From positions 162,163 through 226,162 of the forward strand of contig NZ_MVBD01000008.1 in assembly GCF_002000055.1 (NCBI RefSeq): a stretch of DNA of 64,000 nt. The letters are read 5' to 3'. Of this stretch, positions 54,437 to 64,000 are shown one piece after another. A program made the position numbers and the translations under genes. This DNA is from Marinicella sediminis (GTDB taxonomy: Bacteria; Pseudomonadota; Gammaproteobacteria; Xanthomonadales; Marinicellaceae). How positions within the stretch are numbered: the stretch's first letter is position 1; each line of letters starts with the position of its first letter. The notes beneath the pieces are model-generated. The model had not been told where the DNA came from. It saw only the letters and a program-made list of their open reading frames with translations, and ran no database searches.

Positions 54437-57400
54437 ATGCATGGGTTGTTTTTTCGCATGATCATGGGGTGGATGCTGTTTCTGGCTGTCAGTCCGTTGG
54501 TGCAGGCTGGCAGCTTCCAACACCTCACAACGAGTGATGGGTTGACCCATCCGATTGTCAGGAGCTTTGCTGAAGACCGCGAAGGATTTGTGTGGATTGG
54601 TACCTATCAAGGATTGTCACGGTTTGATGGATATCAGTTGAAGGAATTTTTCACCCCTGACAACAAACCATTTCAGCGAGTCAGGCATTTATGGTCAACT
54701 GATGGCGTGTTGTGGGTAGGCACACTTGAGTCTGGAGTTTTTTACATTGAATCAGAGCAAGTCAGCCGGCTGGACTTGCCAGGTGTAGAACAAACCGGTC
54801 AGCTGCGTGGTGTGGTGGTTCACAATGGCCTGGTGTGGCTGGTGTATGACAAGCAAATCATGGCCATCGCCAAAGACCGCATCAGGCATTCTTTTGATCA
54901 CCCAATCAAAGCAACCATCACTTCAGTGCTTGGTGCCGGAAAGGATTTCATTTGGTTGGCCACCGGACAGGACGTTTTGCGGCTTAATCTGAATGATCAC
55001 AGTGTTGAGCAGGTGCCAATCAATGCAGCACAGCTAAACCGGAAACTGCAAGTCCTGCACCGAAGTCTGGATGGTTCTGTTTGGTTGGGCCGCAGTGATG
55101 GTGTTTATCAACTCAATGAATCATGTGGTTGTTTTGTGCCTGCCATTGATAAAATCAAAGGAACTGAGATATACAGCCTGGCATCTGATGAACGTTACTT
55201 GTGGCTGGGAACTGCCAGACAGGGGCTGATCCAATATGAAATGGAAAGCGGGACTGTGCAACGGTTCAGTCAATCCAAAAACCGTCCAGATGGACTCAAT
55301 GACAACAGTGTCATCAGTTTGTACACTGGAAGAAACGACATTCTCTGGGCAGGCACCTTTAACAAAGGCGTCAATTTCATGCCCCTTTCCGCCTTGCAGT
55401 TTGGTCGCCTGAGGGGCATTGATCTGCCCGCCGGATGCATGCCAGGCGATGTGGTGTTTGATGTACATGAACAGGATGCCGGGATTTTGTGGCTGGGCAC
55501 TGACCGTGGCCTGGTGTTCAATGATGCCAATACGGGTGTTTGCCATCTGTTTCAGCACAATGCGCAGGAACCGAACTCTCTTTCGGCTAATTTTGTGTAT
55601 TCCTTTCTGGTTGACAGCCAGCAGCAAAGCTGGATTACCACTTCCCGGGGTGTGGACCGTTGGACGGCTGATCGGCCAATTTTTGAACGTCAGTCTTTTC
55701 TGCCTTCCATGGGGGTGTTTTTCATGGCGGAGGTGCTGCCAGACCAATTTTTCCTGGGAACCAATGATGGCTTGTTTCTGGCTGATACCAAACAGCGTTC
55801 TGCGGTCCGGCTGACTGATGACTTTCAGCAACAACCTATGTTTTACCATCATGTCAGGGATGCATCAGGTCAACATTGGTTTGGCTCAACCCAGGGGATG
55901 TTCCGTTGGCACAATGAAACGCTGGTACCTGAAACCATTAAAAGCGATGAGCAGTCGCCCATCGTCAATATCACCGGTCTGGCGACTGATGGTCGCGGTG
56001 GTTTGTTGATTGCCGCAGATCAGCGATATTTGTTATCCCGCAGTGCCAGCGCTGAAGTCACCGATCACAGCCTGATCATACATCGCTTGTATCCGCAAGT
56101 CTCCATTTATGATATCCACCATGTCAATGATGGATGGTATTGGATGTCCAGTGATCAGGGCTTGTTCAGGGTTAACCTGCACAAGGCAGATGTCCATTTG
56201 TTCAAAGAATCAGATGGCTTACAAAGCAATGATTTTTTGAAAATTTCCAGTCACCTGGGACAATCTGGGCGGTTGTATTTTGGTGGCAGGCAGGGATTGA
56301 ATGGATTTGATCCGGCTGACATTCAACTGAATCAGGTGGCTCCACAAGTGGTGATCACTCAATTGTCACAGCTGAACAAGCCAGTGATGCCTGGCGACAG
56401 GACACTGGGTGGTGAACAGCTGAGCAAACCAGTGAATGAGTTGCACAACCTGCGTTTGGGTCATCAGGACCTGGCAATAGAGTTTGAATTTGCCGCGATG
56501 AATTTTGCCGATGCTTCGCGCAATCAATATGCTTATCGCTTGTTGGGCTTTGACCCGGCATGGAATTTGGTTGAGGCGACTGAGCGGAAAGCCAGTTACA
56601 CCAATCTAAAGCCCGGCAATTATACGTTTCAGGTCAAAGCAGCTGATAAAGACGGGGTTTGGAGTACCCGGCCAAAGTCATTGAAATTAACGGTGGTGCC
56701 CGCACCCTGGTTATCGGCATGGGCTTTCGCGACTTATTTATTCACTTTCATTGTGATGGTGTTTGCATATGTCAGGGTTAATACCGCCAGATCCCGTAAG
56801 CGGGCGTTGATGTTGGAGGCCACTGTGGATGAACGCACACGGGAGGTTCAGTCACAGAAACAAATGGTTGAATCCTTGTTACAACACAAAAATGAAGTCT
56901 TCGCTAATGTGACCCATGAATTCAAAACTCCCTTGTCACTGATTCTTGGTCCGGTAGAGGAACTGGCGCAAACTGCGCAGACCGAGACAGAACAACAGCA
57001 TGTTCAGCTGATCAGAAAAAATGCCAAGCGGCTGTTGATGATGGTGGGGCAGATTCTTAAGCTGTCTGAAGCAGAGAATCAAACGGCTGATAACCGTGAA
57101 TTACAAGATGTGCGGGCCATGGTTTTGATGTTGTTTGAAGCCTTCAAACCCATCGCCGACAGACAAGGCGTCTCATTACGTGTTACTGAAGTTGATCAGG
57201 CCACTGTGCTGGCAACCAGTGATTGTCTGGAAATGGTGGTGGGCAATCTGCTGTCCAATGCGCTCAAATTCAGTCAATCAGGTGATGAGGTGAGTATTGG
57301 TTCGGCCGTCAGCGGGCAACAAGTCAGTATCTTCGTTGAAGACACTGGCAGTGGCATCAAAGAACAGGATAAGTCACGTGTTTTTCAACGCTTCACAAGA

Positions 57401-58432
57401 CTCGGTCATCAATCTCATGTACCGGGCACCGGGATTGGTCTGGCCGTGGTTAAAGAGTTAACTGAGGCCAATGGCGGAACCGTCAATTTAAGCAGTCAGT
57501 GGGGGCAGGGAACGACATTTACTGTGACTTTTCCGTTGGTCATTGATGCCGGAAATGCAGTGACTTCAGGTGAATTGGCAAATCAACTGTCAGCAAATCT
57601 GGCGCAGGAATTGACCGCGCCGCAAGTAACCAGGTCAGCAAACTTAACAGCTCACGGTTTGAATGTTTTGATCATTGAAGACAACCTTGATATGCAGGCC
57701 CACATCAGCAGGGTGTTGTCTGGGGTCTGCAATACACAGCTTGCAGGGGATGGCAAGACTGGTGTGGCTCAGGCCTTGGAAGCTGTTCCGGACATTGTCA
57801 TTTGTGATGTGATGATGCCGGAAATGGATGGCTATCAGGTTTGCCGTGTTTTACGCCATGATGAGCGTACTTCACACATTCCCATTATTCTGCTGACGGC
57901 CCTGGACAGTAAAGAAAGTCGCATAAAAGGATGGCGGGAGAACATTGATCACTACGTAACCAAGCCATTTGATGCCTTGGAGTTGCGTTATAAAATTCAA
58001 TCAGTGATTAACATCCGTGCCATTTTGCAGCATAAAACCACCATTCAGTTTAATCGCCGGCAATCCCTGGACAACCTTGATTTGCCCAAACAGGACGTCC
58101 GGTTTTTGAAAAAATTCAAGCAACTCATCAGTCAACATCACAACACGCCCTCATTAAACCGGTCCGAAATGGCTTCCTTGATGGCAATGAGTGAAAGTCA
58201 GCTACAGCGAAAAATCAAAGCATTAACCGGTCAGGGTGCTTTGGACATGTTGCGCGAATACCGCTTACAACAAGCCGCCATGCAACTCAAAGATGGCAAT
58301 CAGGTGGGTATTGTCAGTGACAATTGCGGGTTCAATACGGTTTCATACTTTGCCAGTTGTTTCAAAAAACGTTATGGAGTCACCCCTAAAAAGTATCAGC
58401 AACTGAATAAACCAAAGCCTGCTGATGAGTAA
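54437..58432 (+). CDS. Hybrid two-component system protein: periplasmic propeller, His kinase, receiver, AraC output
   Basis: About 1331 residues; start uncertain (ATGs at 54437, 54458 and 54464, with GTG at 54407). Signal MIMGWMLFLAVSPLVQAG. Residues about 30-640 hold repeated two-component-propeller blades (DGLTHPIVRSFAEDREGFVW, GLSRFDGY). A Y_Y_Y domain follows at about 660-750 (NQYAYRLLGFDPAWN), then a membrane helix (AWAFATYLFTFIVMVFAYV). Next come HisKA with His827 (ANVTHEFKTPLSLILGP), HATPase (VGNLLSNALKFS, GTGIGLAVVKELTE), a receiver with Asp1124 (VICDVMMPEMDGY) and a C-terminal AraC HTH. HTCS proteins of this layout sense extracellular ligands and directly switch nearby genes. The two small secreted genes and the lan locus are the nearest candidate targets. 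Confidence 0.92.
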   Translation: MHGLFFRMIMGWMLFLAVSPLVQAGSFQHLTTSDGLTHPIVRSFAEDREGFVWIGTYQGLSRFDGYQLKEFFTPDNKPFQRVRHLWSTDGVLWVGTLESGVFYIESEQVSRLDLPGVEQTGQLRGVVVHNGLVWLVYDKQIMAIAKDRIRHSFDHPIKATITSVLGAGKDFIWLATGQDVLRLNLNDHSVEQVPINAAQLNRKLQVLHRSLDGSVWLGRSDGVYQLNESCGCFVPAIDKIKGTEIYSLASDERYLWLGTARQGLIQYEMESGTVQRFSQSKNRPDGLNDNSVISLYTGRNDILWAGTFNKGVNFMPLSALQFGRLRGIDLPAGCMPGDVVFDVHEQDAGILWLGTDRGLVFNDANTGVCHLFQHNAQEPNSLSANFVYSFLVDSQQQSWITTSRGVDRWTADRPIFERQSFLPSMGVFFMAEVLPDQFFLGTNDGLFLADTKQRSAVRLTDDFQQQPMFYHHVRDASGQHWFGSTQGMFRWHNETLVPETIKSDEQSPIVNITGLATDGRGGLLIAADQRYLLSRSASAEVTDHSLIIHRLYPQVSIYDIHHVNDGWYWMSSDQGLFRVNLHKADVHLFKESDGLQSNDFLKISSHLGQSGRLYFGGRQGLNGFDPADIQLNQVAPQVVITQLSQLNKPVMPGDRTLGGEQLSKPVNELHNLRLGHQDLAIEFEFAAMNFADASRNQYAYRLLGFDPAWNLVEATERKASYTNLKPGNYTFQVKAADKDGVWSTRPKSLKLTVVPAPWLSAWAFATYLFTFIVMVFAYVRVNTARSRKRALMLEATVDERTREVQSQKQMVESLLQHKNEVFANVTHEFKTPLSLILGPVEELAQTAQTETEQQHVQLIRKNAKRLLMMVGQILKLSEAENQTADNRELQDVRAMVLMLFEAFKPIADRQGVSLRVTEVDQATVLATSDCLEMVVGNLLSNALKFSQSGDEVSIGSAVSGQQVSIFVEDTGSGIKEQDKSRVFQRFTRLGHQSHVPGTGIGLAVVKELTEANGGTVNLSSQWGQGTTFTVTFPLVIDAGNAVTSGELANQLSANLAQELTAPQVTRSANLTAHGLNVLIIEDNLDMQAHISRVLSGVCNTQLAGDGKTGVAQALEAVPDIVICDVMMPEMDGYQVCRVLRHDERTSHIPIILLTALDSKESRIKGWRENIDHYVTKPFDALELRYKIQSVINIRAILQHKTTIQFNRRQSLDNLDLPKQDVRFLKKFKQLISQHHNTPSLNRSEMASLMAMSESQLQRKIKALTGQGALDMLREYRLQQAAMQLKDGNQVGIVSDNCGFNTVSYFASCFKKRYGVTPKKYQQLNKPKPADE

Positions 58433-58487
58433 TCCGGTCCGATCGGTGAAGCGATCATTGTGACAGAGGTTTTTGGTGTTAAAATGA

Positions 58488-59432
<945 letters not shown>

Positions 59433-59570
59433 TTAAATGATCCTCTGGATCATTCCTTGGTGCTTGTAACACTTGTGTGAACCATCAGTAACCGCTAATA
59501 TATTAAGTCAATGGGGTTGGTCCTGATTCGGGGCTGAATATCCAATTGATATAATAAAAAGAGGTTAAGC

Positions 59571-62500
59571 ATGAAATTTCGCTGGATGCTACTATTGATG
59601 GCAGTTTGGTTGCCGGTTTACGGCAATGAAGTCATTGAGCAAGACTCATTTCCTGAGCACATTCCCTTCTCCGTCTCACTACCTGAACAGCTGAACATCA
59701 ATCCGCAGGGGTCACTGGTTGAGCTGAGTTATTATGACGCCAGCGCCAGCCGGCAGCTGTATCGGGAACTATTCACCGCAGTACAGGTGGATGATCATCA
59801 GTTGGCCATCAAACTGGGCAAGGGCCGTTTCATCGAAGGCGATTATTCATCGGTACAGGCCCTGGCTGCGAACCACCCTGAATTCAGGGTGGCCATTACC
59901 ATTGATAAACAAGCACTGAAACCATACGTCGGAGTCAAGCCTGCCGGGCATTCCATTGAGTCTATGGCGATATTGGCAGGCGTGAAATCAACGGAGGATC
60001 AATTACACTGGAAAGGCTATCAGGCAAAATCAACACACTCTACTGTGCAACAAGTTACGCTTGGCATCGATAAACTGACAGGCAATGAGCAAATAATTGC
60101 CCGGAGTCCATACACCCTTGAAGTCATTGGCCCCAAAATGTCAAAACCAATGAAAAGCTTTCCAGTGGCAGTATCCAAAGCTTTTCAAGAGCAGGAAATC
60201 AATAGCCTGAGGCATGAATCGCTCTATGACAAAGAAGGCAATTTATTTGGTACCGTTTCGCCCCAGCAGGATGATCCACTGGCCCCTAAATCAGCACAGA
60301 ATCCGGGAGGTTTTCTGACCCCATCACCGAGTGCTAACTTCCCGGGAATGCCAAATATTTCTGGCTTTTATCCACCTGATATTGAAGGTGCAGTGGGACC
60401 TGATCATTATGTGCAGATGGTGAATTCAACTTATCAGATTTTTGATAAGATCACGGGCGCCAGTGTAGCTGGTCCATTCACCAACAACACCTTATGGAGT
60501 GGGTTTGGTGGAGGCTGTCAAAATAACAATGATGGTGACCCCATTGCTTTATACGACGAAATGCATGATCGGTGGATTCTGACTCAATTTTCGGTCAGCA
60601 CCTTGCCTCGCTCTGTCTGTTTCGCAGTTTCACAAACCGGTGACCCCACTGGTGATTATTATCTTTATGAAGTGATTGCCCAACGATTCCCGGATTACTA
60701 CAAATTGGGACTGTGGAATGTCCCTGGTAACACCGCCATCTTTATGGGCACCAACTCAGGCCAGCAGAATCAATACGATGTGTATGCCATCGATTATGAA
60801 AACATGCGCCAGGGGTTACCAGCCAATCCATCGCAGTTTTTTCAAAACTATCCCAATTTGTTGATGCCAGCTGACAGTGATGGGGCATCGCCGGCTGCGA
60901 ATACTCCTGGGTACTTTTATACCATCCGCGATGGTGGTGAACCATACTTTGGATCACCGCCCAATGACAGCATCGATATCTATGAGTTTGTTGTGGATTG
61001 GGATACACCGGCCAACACCACTTTCACCTTGGCACAGGTGATCACCAATGCCGATGGATTGACAGATTTTAACTGGACTGTGTGTGGATTTTTTGTGTCC
61101 AATTGTTTAGAACAACCAGGTACAGCTGTTTTGATTGACAGCAACTCCTGGTGGCCGCAACAACGCCTGCAATTCAGAAATTTTGGAACGTATCAGACTC
61201 TGGTGGGTGCCTGGGGCGTTAATGCCGTGCCACAGCCAGCCAAACGATCAGCCATTCGTTGGTTTGAATTGAGAAAGAACACCGCCGATCCAAACTGGAC
61301 TTATCGTCAGGAAGGCACCTTTACCCCTGATACGGATCACCGCTTTTCGCCATCTATTTCGATGGATGCCTCTGGTAACATCGGACTGGGGTATACCGTC
61401 ACTTCAACCACCACATTTCCTTCAATCCGCTACACAGTTCATGACAGTGCGGTGGATCCACTCGGGTTTATGGAACCTGAAGTAACCATGGTGGCAGGTA
61501 CCGGTTCGCAGACTGGGAGTGCCGGTCGTTGGGGCGACTATGCATCCATGGATGTAGACCCTGTTGATGGTTGTACTTTCTGGTTTACCCATGAATATAT
61601 ACCGGTAACCAGTGGTGCCAGTTGGCAAACCCAGATAGGGTCTTTTAAGGTACCCAGCTGTGAGTATTATGATGTGCTGCCAGATGACAGCGAGATTCAA
61701 GTATGTAAAACCGTTGGTTCGGCCAGTTTCGATTTGACCCTGACGCCTGATTTCGATGCCACCACGAATCTGACTCAGGTGGGGTGTCCAGCAGGAGCCA
61801 ATTGTTCATTCAGCCCCAACCCGGTGGTTGATCCGGTGAAGGACGCCACTTTGAATCTGACTTCACTGAACAGTGCAGGTGGCGGGACTTACCCCATCAC
61901 AGTCACCGCGACCGACAGTGTTGATAACAGTAAGACTGCAGATGCAGATTTGCTGCTGACTTTGTTTGACGGTACGCCGGGAACTCCAGTGCTGTTTTCT
62001 CCTGCAGACGGGGCTTTTCAGGCAACGCTCACGCCTGAATTGTCCTGGGGAGCGGTCAGTGACCAACAGAACTATTTGCTCGAAGTGGCTGATTCTGATG
62101 ATTTCAGCAACATCGTATTTTCTACAGGTACCGGTGGTTTAAGCGCCACCACAAGCACCCTCAATGAATCAACCTGTTATTGGTGGAGGGTCACGCCAGA
62201 TAACTTGTGTGGTAACGGTATCAGTTCTTCGGCCTCCACTTTTTATACCGGAGCTACCCTCAATACGGCCAACTTTCCCAGTACTGATGTACCGGTAACC
62301 ATACCGGCCGTTATAGCCACCATCACTTCAGACCTCACCATTGCCGGGGTGGGAGTCATCAATGATGTGAATGTCAATACCCTGGACATTACCCACACCT
62401 GGGTCAGTGATTTAACCATTGACCTGACCTCCCCACAAGGTACCACAGTGCGTATTATGAACGTGGGTTGTACCAATCGCGATGACGTACTGGTGACACT

Positions 62501-64000
62501 GGACGATGAGGCAACCCCCGGAACCTGGTCCTGCAACCCGGCACCTGTTGGTCAGGGAGGCACTTTTCAACCATCCAACCCTTTGGCGGCTTTTGATGGC
62601 GAGGATGCCGATGGTACCTGGACATTGACAGTCATTGATTCGTTTAATTCAGATGGTGGATCATTGGACGGTTGGGGGCTGAGCTTCCAGGCCTTCAGTG
62701 ACCCGGGTGATCAATGTCCTGCCACCAATATTGACCCCACGGCAGTTGATGACAGTGCCACGGTTGACGAAGACGATCCTGCCACCACCATAGATGTTCA
62801 GGCCAATGACACCGATCCTGACGGTGGAATTAACACCATACAATCGGTGACTCAACCGGCCAATGGGGCGGTGGTGATCACCAACGGTGGTGCGGATCTG
62901 ACCTATCAGCCGGATGCCGATTTCTGTAATGACGGTACCCCGACTGATGATTTCACTTATACCCTCAACGGTGGTTCGGTGGGCACGGTGGCAGTTACTG
63001 TCAATTGTGTGGACGATGACCCGGTTGCTGTGAATGATTCAGTGACTGTAACTGAAGATGACCCGGCAACCACCATTGATGTGATCAGTAATGACACCGA
63101 TGTGGATGGTGGCAGCAACACCATCCAATCGGTCACCCAACCGGCTGACGGTACCGTGGTGATCACCAATGCCGGTGCGGATCTGACCTATCAGCCGGAT
63201 GCCGATTTCTGTAATGACGGTACCCCGACTGATGATTTCACTTATACCCTCAATGGCGGTTCGGTGGGCACTGTGGCCGTGACCGTAACCTGTGTGGATG
63301 ATGATCCAAACGCGGTGGATGACACCGCCACAGTGACCGAGGACGATCCGGCGACCACCATTGATGTGATCAGTAATGACACCGATGTGGATGGTGGCAG
63401 CAACACCGTTCAATCGGTCACTCAACCTGTCAACGGTACCGTGGTGATCACCAATGCCGGTGCTGACCTGAGTTATCAGCCGGATGCTGATTACTGTAAT
63501 GATGGTACACCGACAGATGACTTTACGTACACCCTGAACGGTGGTTCTGCGGGCAATGTGGCTGTTACCGTCACGTGCGTCGATGACACACCTACCGCGG
63601 TGAATGACACCGCCACCATCACAGAGGATGATCCGGCCACCACCTTTGATGTGCTGGCCAATGACAACAATGCCGATGGTGGGCCGATCACCATTGATTC
63701 GGTGACTCAACCAGGCAATGGTCTGGTGGTGATCACCAACGGTGGGGCTGATCTGACTTATGCGCCGGTGGCGGACTACTGTAATGATGGGGTGACCACT
63801 GATGACTTCACCTACACATTGAACGGTGGTTCAGTGGGTACCGTGGCTGTTACGGTCAACTGTGTGGATGATGCGCCTACGGCTAACAACGATGCGGCCA
63901 CGGTAACCGAAGATGATCCGGCAACCACGGTGGATGTGCTGGCCAATGACAGCAATGCCGATGGTGGGCCGATCACCATTGATTCGGTGACTCAACCAGG
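59571..64000 (+). CDS. Giant secreted multidomain protein with P-domain and Ig-like tandem repeats (partial)
   Basis: The frame opens at the ATG at 59571 (AGAGG 6 bases ahead) and is still open at the window end after 1476 codons. Signal MKFRWMLLLMAVWLPVYG. Residues about 250-700 are a beta-rich region (GFYPPDIEGAVGPDHYVQMV, GDPIALYDEMHDRWILTQFS) of a kind common in secreted bacterial proteins. A P-proprotein (P/Homo B) domain lies at about 895-1045 (LTIDLTSPQGTTVRIM, FDGEDADGTWTLTVIDSF). From residue 1058 on come 95-residue Ig/cadherin-like units (DDPATTIDVQANDTDPDGG, FCNDGTPTDDFTYTLNGGSV, VTVNCVDD), each with two Cys. Probably a surface or secreted adhesin-like protein; a sorting signal would lie beyond the window. 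Confidence 0.88.
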   Translation, partial: MKFRWMLLLMAVWLPVYGNEVIEQDSFPEHIPFSVSLPEQLNINPQGSLVELSYYDASASRQLYRELFTAVQVDDHQLAIKLGKGRFIEGDYSSVQALAANHPEFRVAITIDKQALKPYVGVKPAGHSIESMAILAGVKSTEDQLHWKGYQAKSTHSTVQQVTLGIDKLTGNEQIIARSPYTLEVIGPKMSKPMKSFPVAVSKAFQEQEINSLRHESLYDKEGNLFGTVSPQQDDPLAPKSAQNPGGFLTPSPSANFPGMPNISGFYPPDIEGAVGPDHYVQMVNSTYQIFDKITGASVAGPFTNNTLWSGFGGGCQNNNDGDPIALYDEMHDRWILTQFSVSTLPRSVCFAVSQTGDPTGDYYLYEVIAQRFPDYYKLGLWNVPGNTAIFMGTNSGQQNQYDVYAIDYENMRQGLPANPSQFFQNYPNLLMPADSDGASPAANTPGYFYTIRDGGEPYFGSPPNDSIDIYEFVVDWDTPANTTFTLAQVITNADGLTDFNWTVCGFFVSNCLEQPGTAVLIDSNSWWPQQRLQFRNFGTYQTLVGAWGVNAVPQPAKRSAIRWFELRKNTADPNWTYRQEGTFTPDTDHRFSPSISMDASGNIGLGYTVTSTTTFPSIRYTVHDSAVDPLGFMEPEVTMVAGTGSQTGSAGRWGDYASMDVDPVDGCTFWFTHEYIPVTSGASWQTQIGSFKVPSCEYYDVLPDDSEIQVCKTVGSASFDLTLTPDFDATTNLTQVGCPAGANCSFSPNPVVDPVKDATLNLTSLNSAGGGTYPITVTATDSVDNSKTADADLLLTLFDGTPGTPVLFSPADGAFQATLTPELSWGAVSDQQNYLLEVADSDDFSNIVFSTGTGGLSATTSTLNESTCYWWRVTPDNLCGNGISSSASTFYTGATLNTANFPSTDVPVTIPAVIATITSDLTIAGVGVINDVNVNTLDITHTWVSDLTIDLTSPQGTTVRIMNVGCTNRDDVLVTLDDEATPGTWSCNPAPVGQGGTFQPSNPLAAFDGEDADGTWTLTVIDSFNSDGGSLDGWGLSFQAFSDPGDQCPATNIDPTAVDDSATVDEDDPATTIDVQANDTDPDGGINTIQSVTQPANGAVVITNGGADLTYQPDADFCNDGTPTDDFTYTLNGGSVGTVAVTVNCVDDDPVAVNDSVTVTEDDPATTIDVISNDTDVDGGSNTIQSVTQPADGTVVITNAGADLTYQPDADFCNDGTPTDDFTYTLNGGSVGTVAVTVTCVDDDPNAVDDTATVTEDDPATTIDVISNDTDVDGGSNTVQSVTQPVNGTVVITNAGADLSYQPDADYCNDGTPTDDFTYTLNGGSAGNVAVTVTCVDDTPTAVNDTATITEDDPATTFDVLANDNNADGGPITIDSVTQPGNGLVVITNGGADLTYAPVADYCNDGVTTDDFTYTLNGGSVGTVAVTVNCVDDAPTANNDAATVTEDDPATTVDVLANDSNADGGPITIDSVTQP
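62742..64000 (+). repeat. 285-bp tandem repeats, at least 4.4 copies
   Basis: Units start at 62742, 63027, 63312, 63597 and 63882 with an exact period of 285 bp (95 codons), in frame with the protein. Units 1 and 2 share more than 70 identical bases in a row (about 62891-62969 against 63176-63254), showing recent duplication or gene conversion. The last copy is cut by the window end. Confidence 0.95.

Noticed and set aside
55121..55852. 243-codon open frame antisense to the propeller part of the hybrid kinase
   Set aside because: Shadow of a strongly supported gene; the translation has no family pattern or signal.
63039..63710. 223-codon open frame antisense to the tandem repeats, with a repetitive translation
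   Set aside because: Its repeats merely mirror the 285-bp units of the sense gene; no start signal.
62742..64000. Possible CRISPR or satellite array
   Set aside because: The period is 285 bp, in frame, and encodes Ig-like domains; there are no short repeats with unique spacers.

Overview
This 64-kb window reads as chromosome of a free-living, aerobic gammaproteobacterium. The evidence is the gene content and order: a sucA-sucB-lpd operon, a surE-pcm-nlpD operon, roxA overlapping purB, fused chorismate mutase/prephenate dehydrogenase (tyrA), ppnN, rnd, aerobic hemF and an HPF-type ribosome factor. Base composition is moderate (by eye mid-40s % GC). Large secreted repeat proteins, a hybrid two-component sensor of the propeller type and many Sec-secreted proteins of unknown function would suit a Marinicella-like marine lineage. 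That assignment is an inference; no rRNA gene is present to settle it. I see no insertion sequence, integrase, prophage or CRISPR array.

Layout. 1-9.5 kb: the 5' part of an ABC exporter, DUF3301, ppnN, then a minus-strand run of acetoacetyl-CoA synthetase, a WYL regulator and a DUF748/AsmA-like envelope protein. 9.7-15.3 kb: a lipoprotein whose C-terminus is a type IV pilin-like domain, followed by an ECF sigma factor, a HEAT-repeat anti-sigma candidate and two paralogous DUF4097 proteins. 15.5-25.6 kb: tRNA-Leu(CAA), hpf, dps, a membrane-anchored SUMF1-domain protein coupled to a 5'-nucleotidase lipoprotein, rnd, a small Cys-repeat lipoprotein, GNAT, BaxI, tyrA, a CsgG-like protein and a fasciclin protein. 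25.9-29.2 kb: a CIA30-domain protein and the remains of what may have been a chaperone-dependent surface-fibre locus, with a chimeric chaperone and an interrupted downstream frame. 29.4-46.4 kb: lpd/sucB/sucA, a diguanylate cyclase, roxA/purB, a thiol peroxidase-like protein, sulfide:quinone oxidoreductase with a palindromic operator candidate, M28 and M14 peptidases, and nlpD/pcm/surE.

46.6-58.4 kb is the most distinctive part. It holds a complete class II lanthipeptide locus on the minus strand: LanM synthetase, a precursor with a mersacidin-type leader, a double-glycine leader and a 19-residue core ending near two adjacent cysteines, a C39-peptidase ABC exporter and an HlyD adaptor. Divergent from it lie two paralogous small Sec-secreted Cys proteins of unknown family and a 1331-residue periplasmic-propeller hybrid histidine kinase with receiver and AraC output. 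Together these look like one locus for making, exporting and perhaps sensing a ribosomal peptide in a Gram-negative cell. The window closes with hemF and the first 1476 codons of a giant secreted protein whose C-terminal part consists of 285-bp tandem Ig-like repeats.
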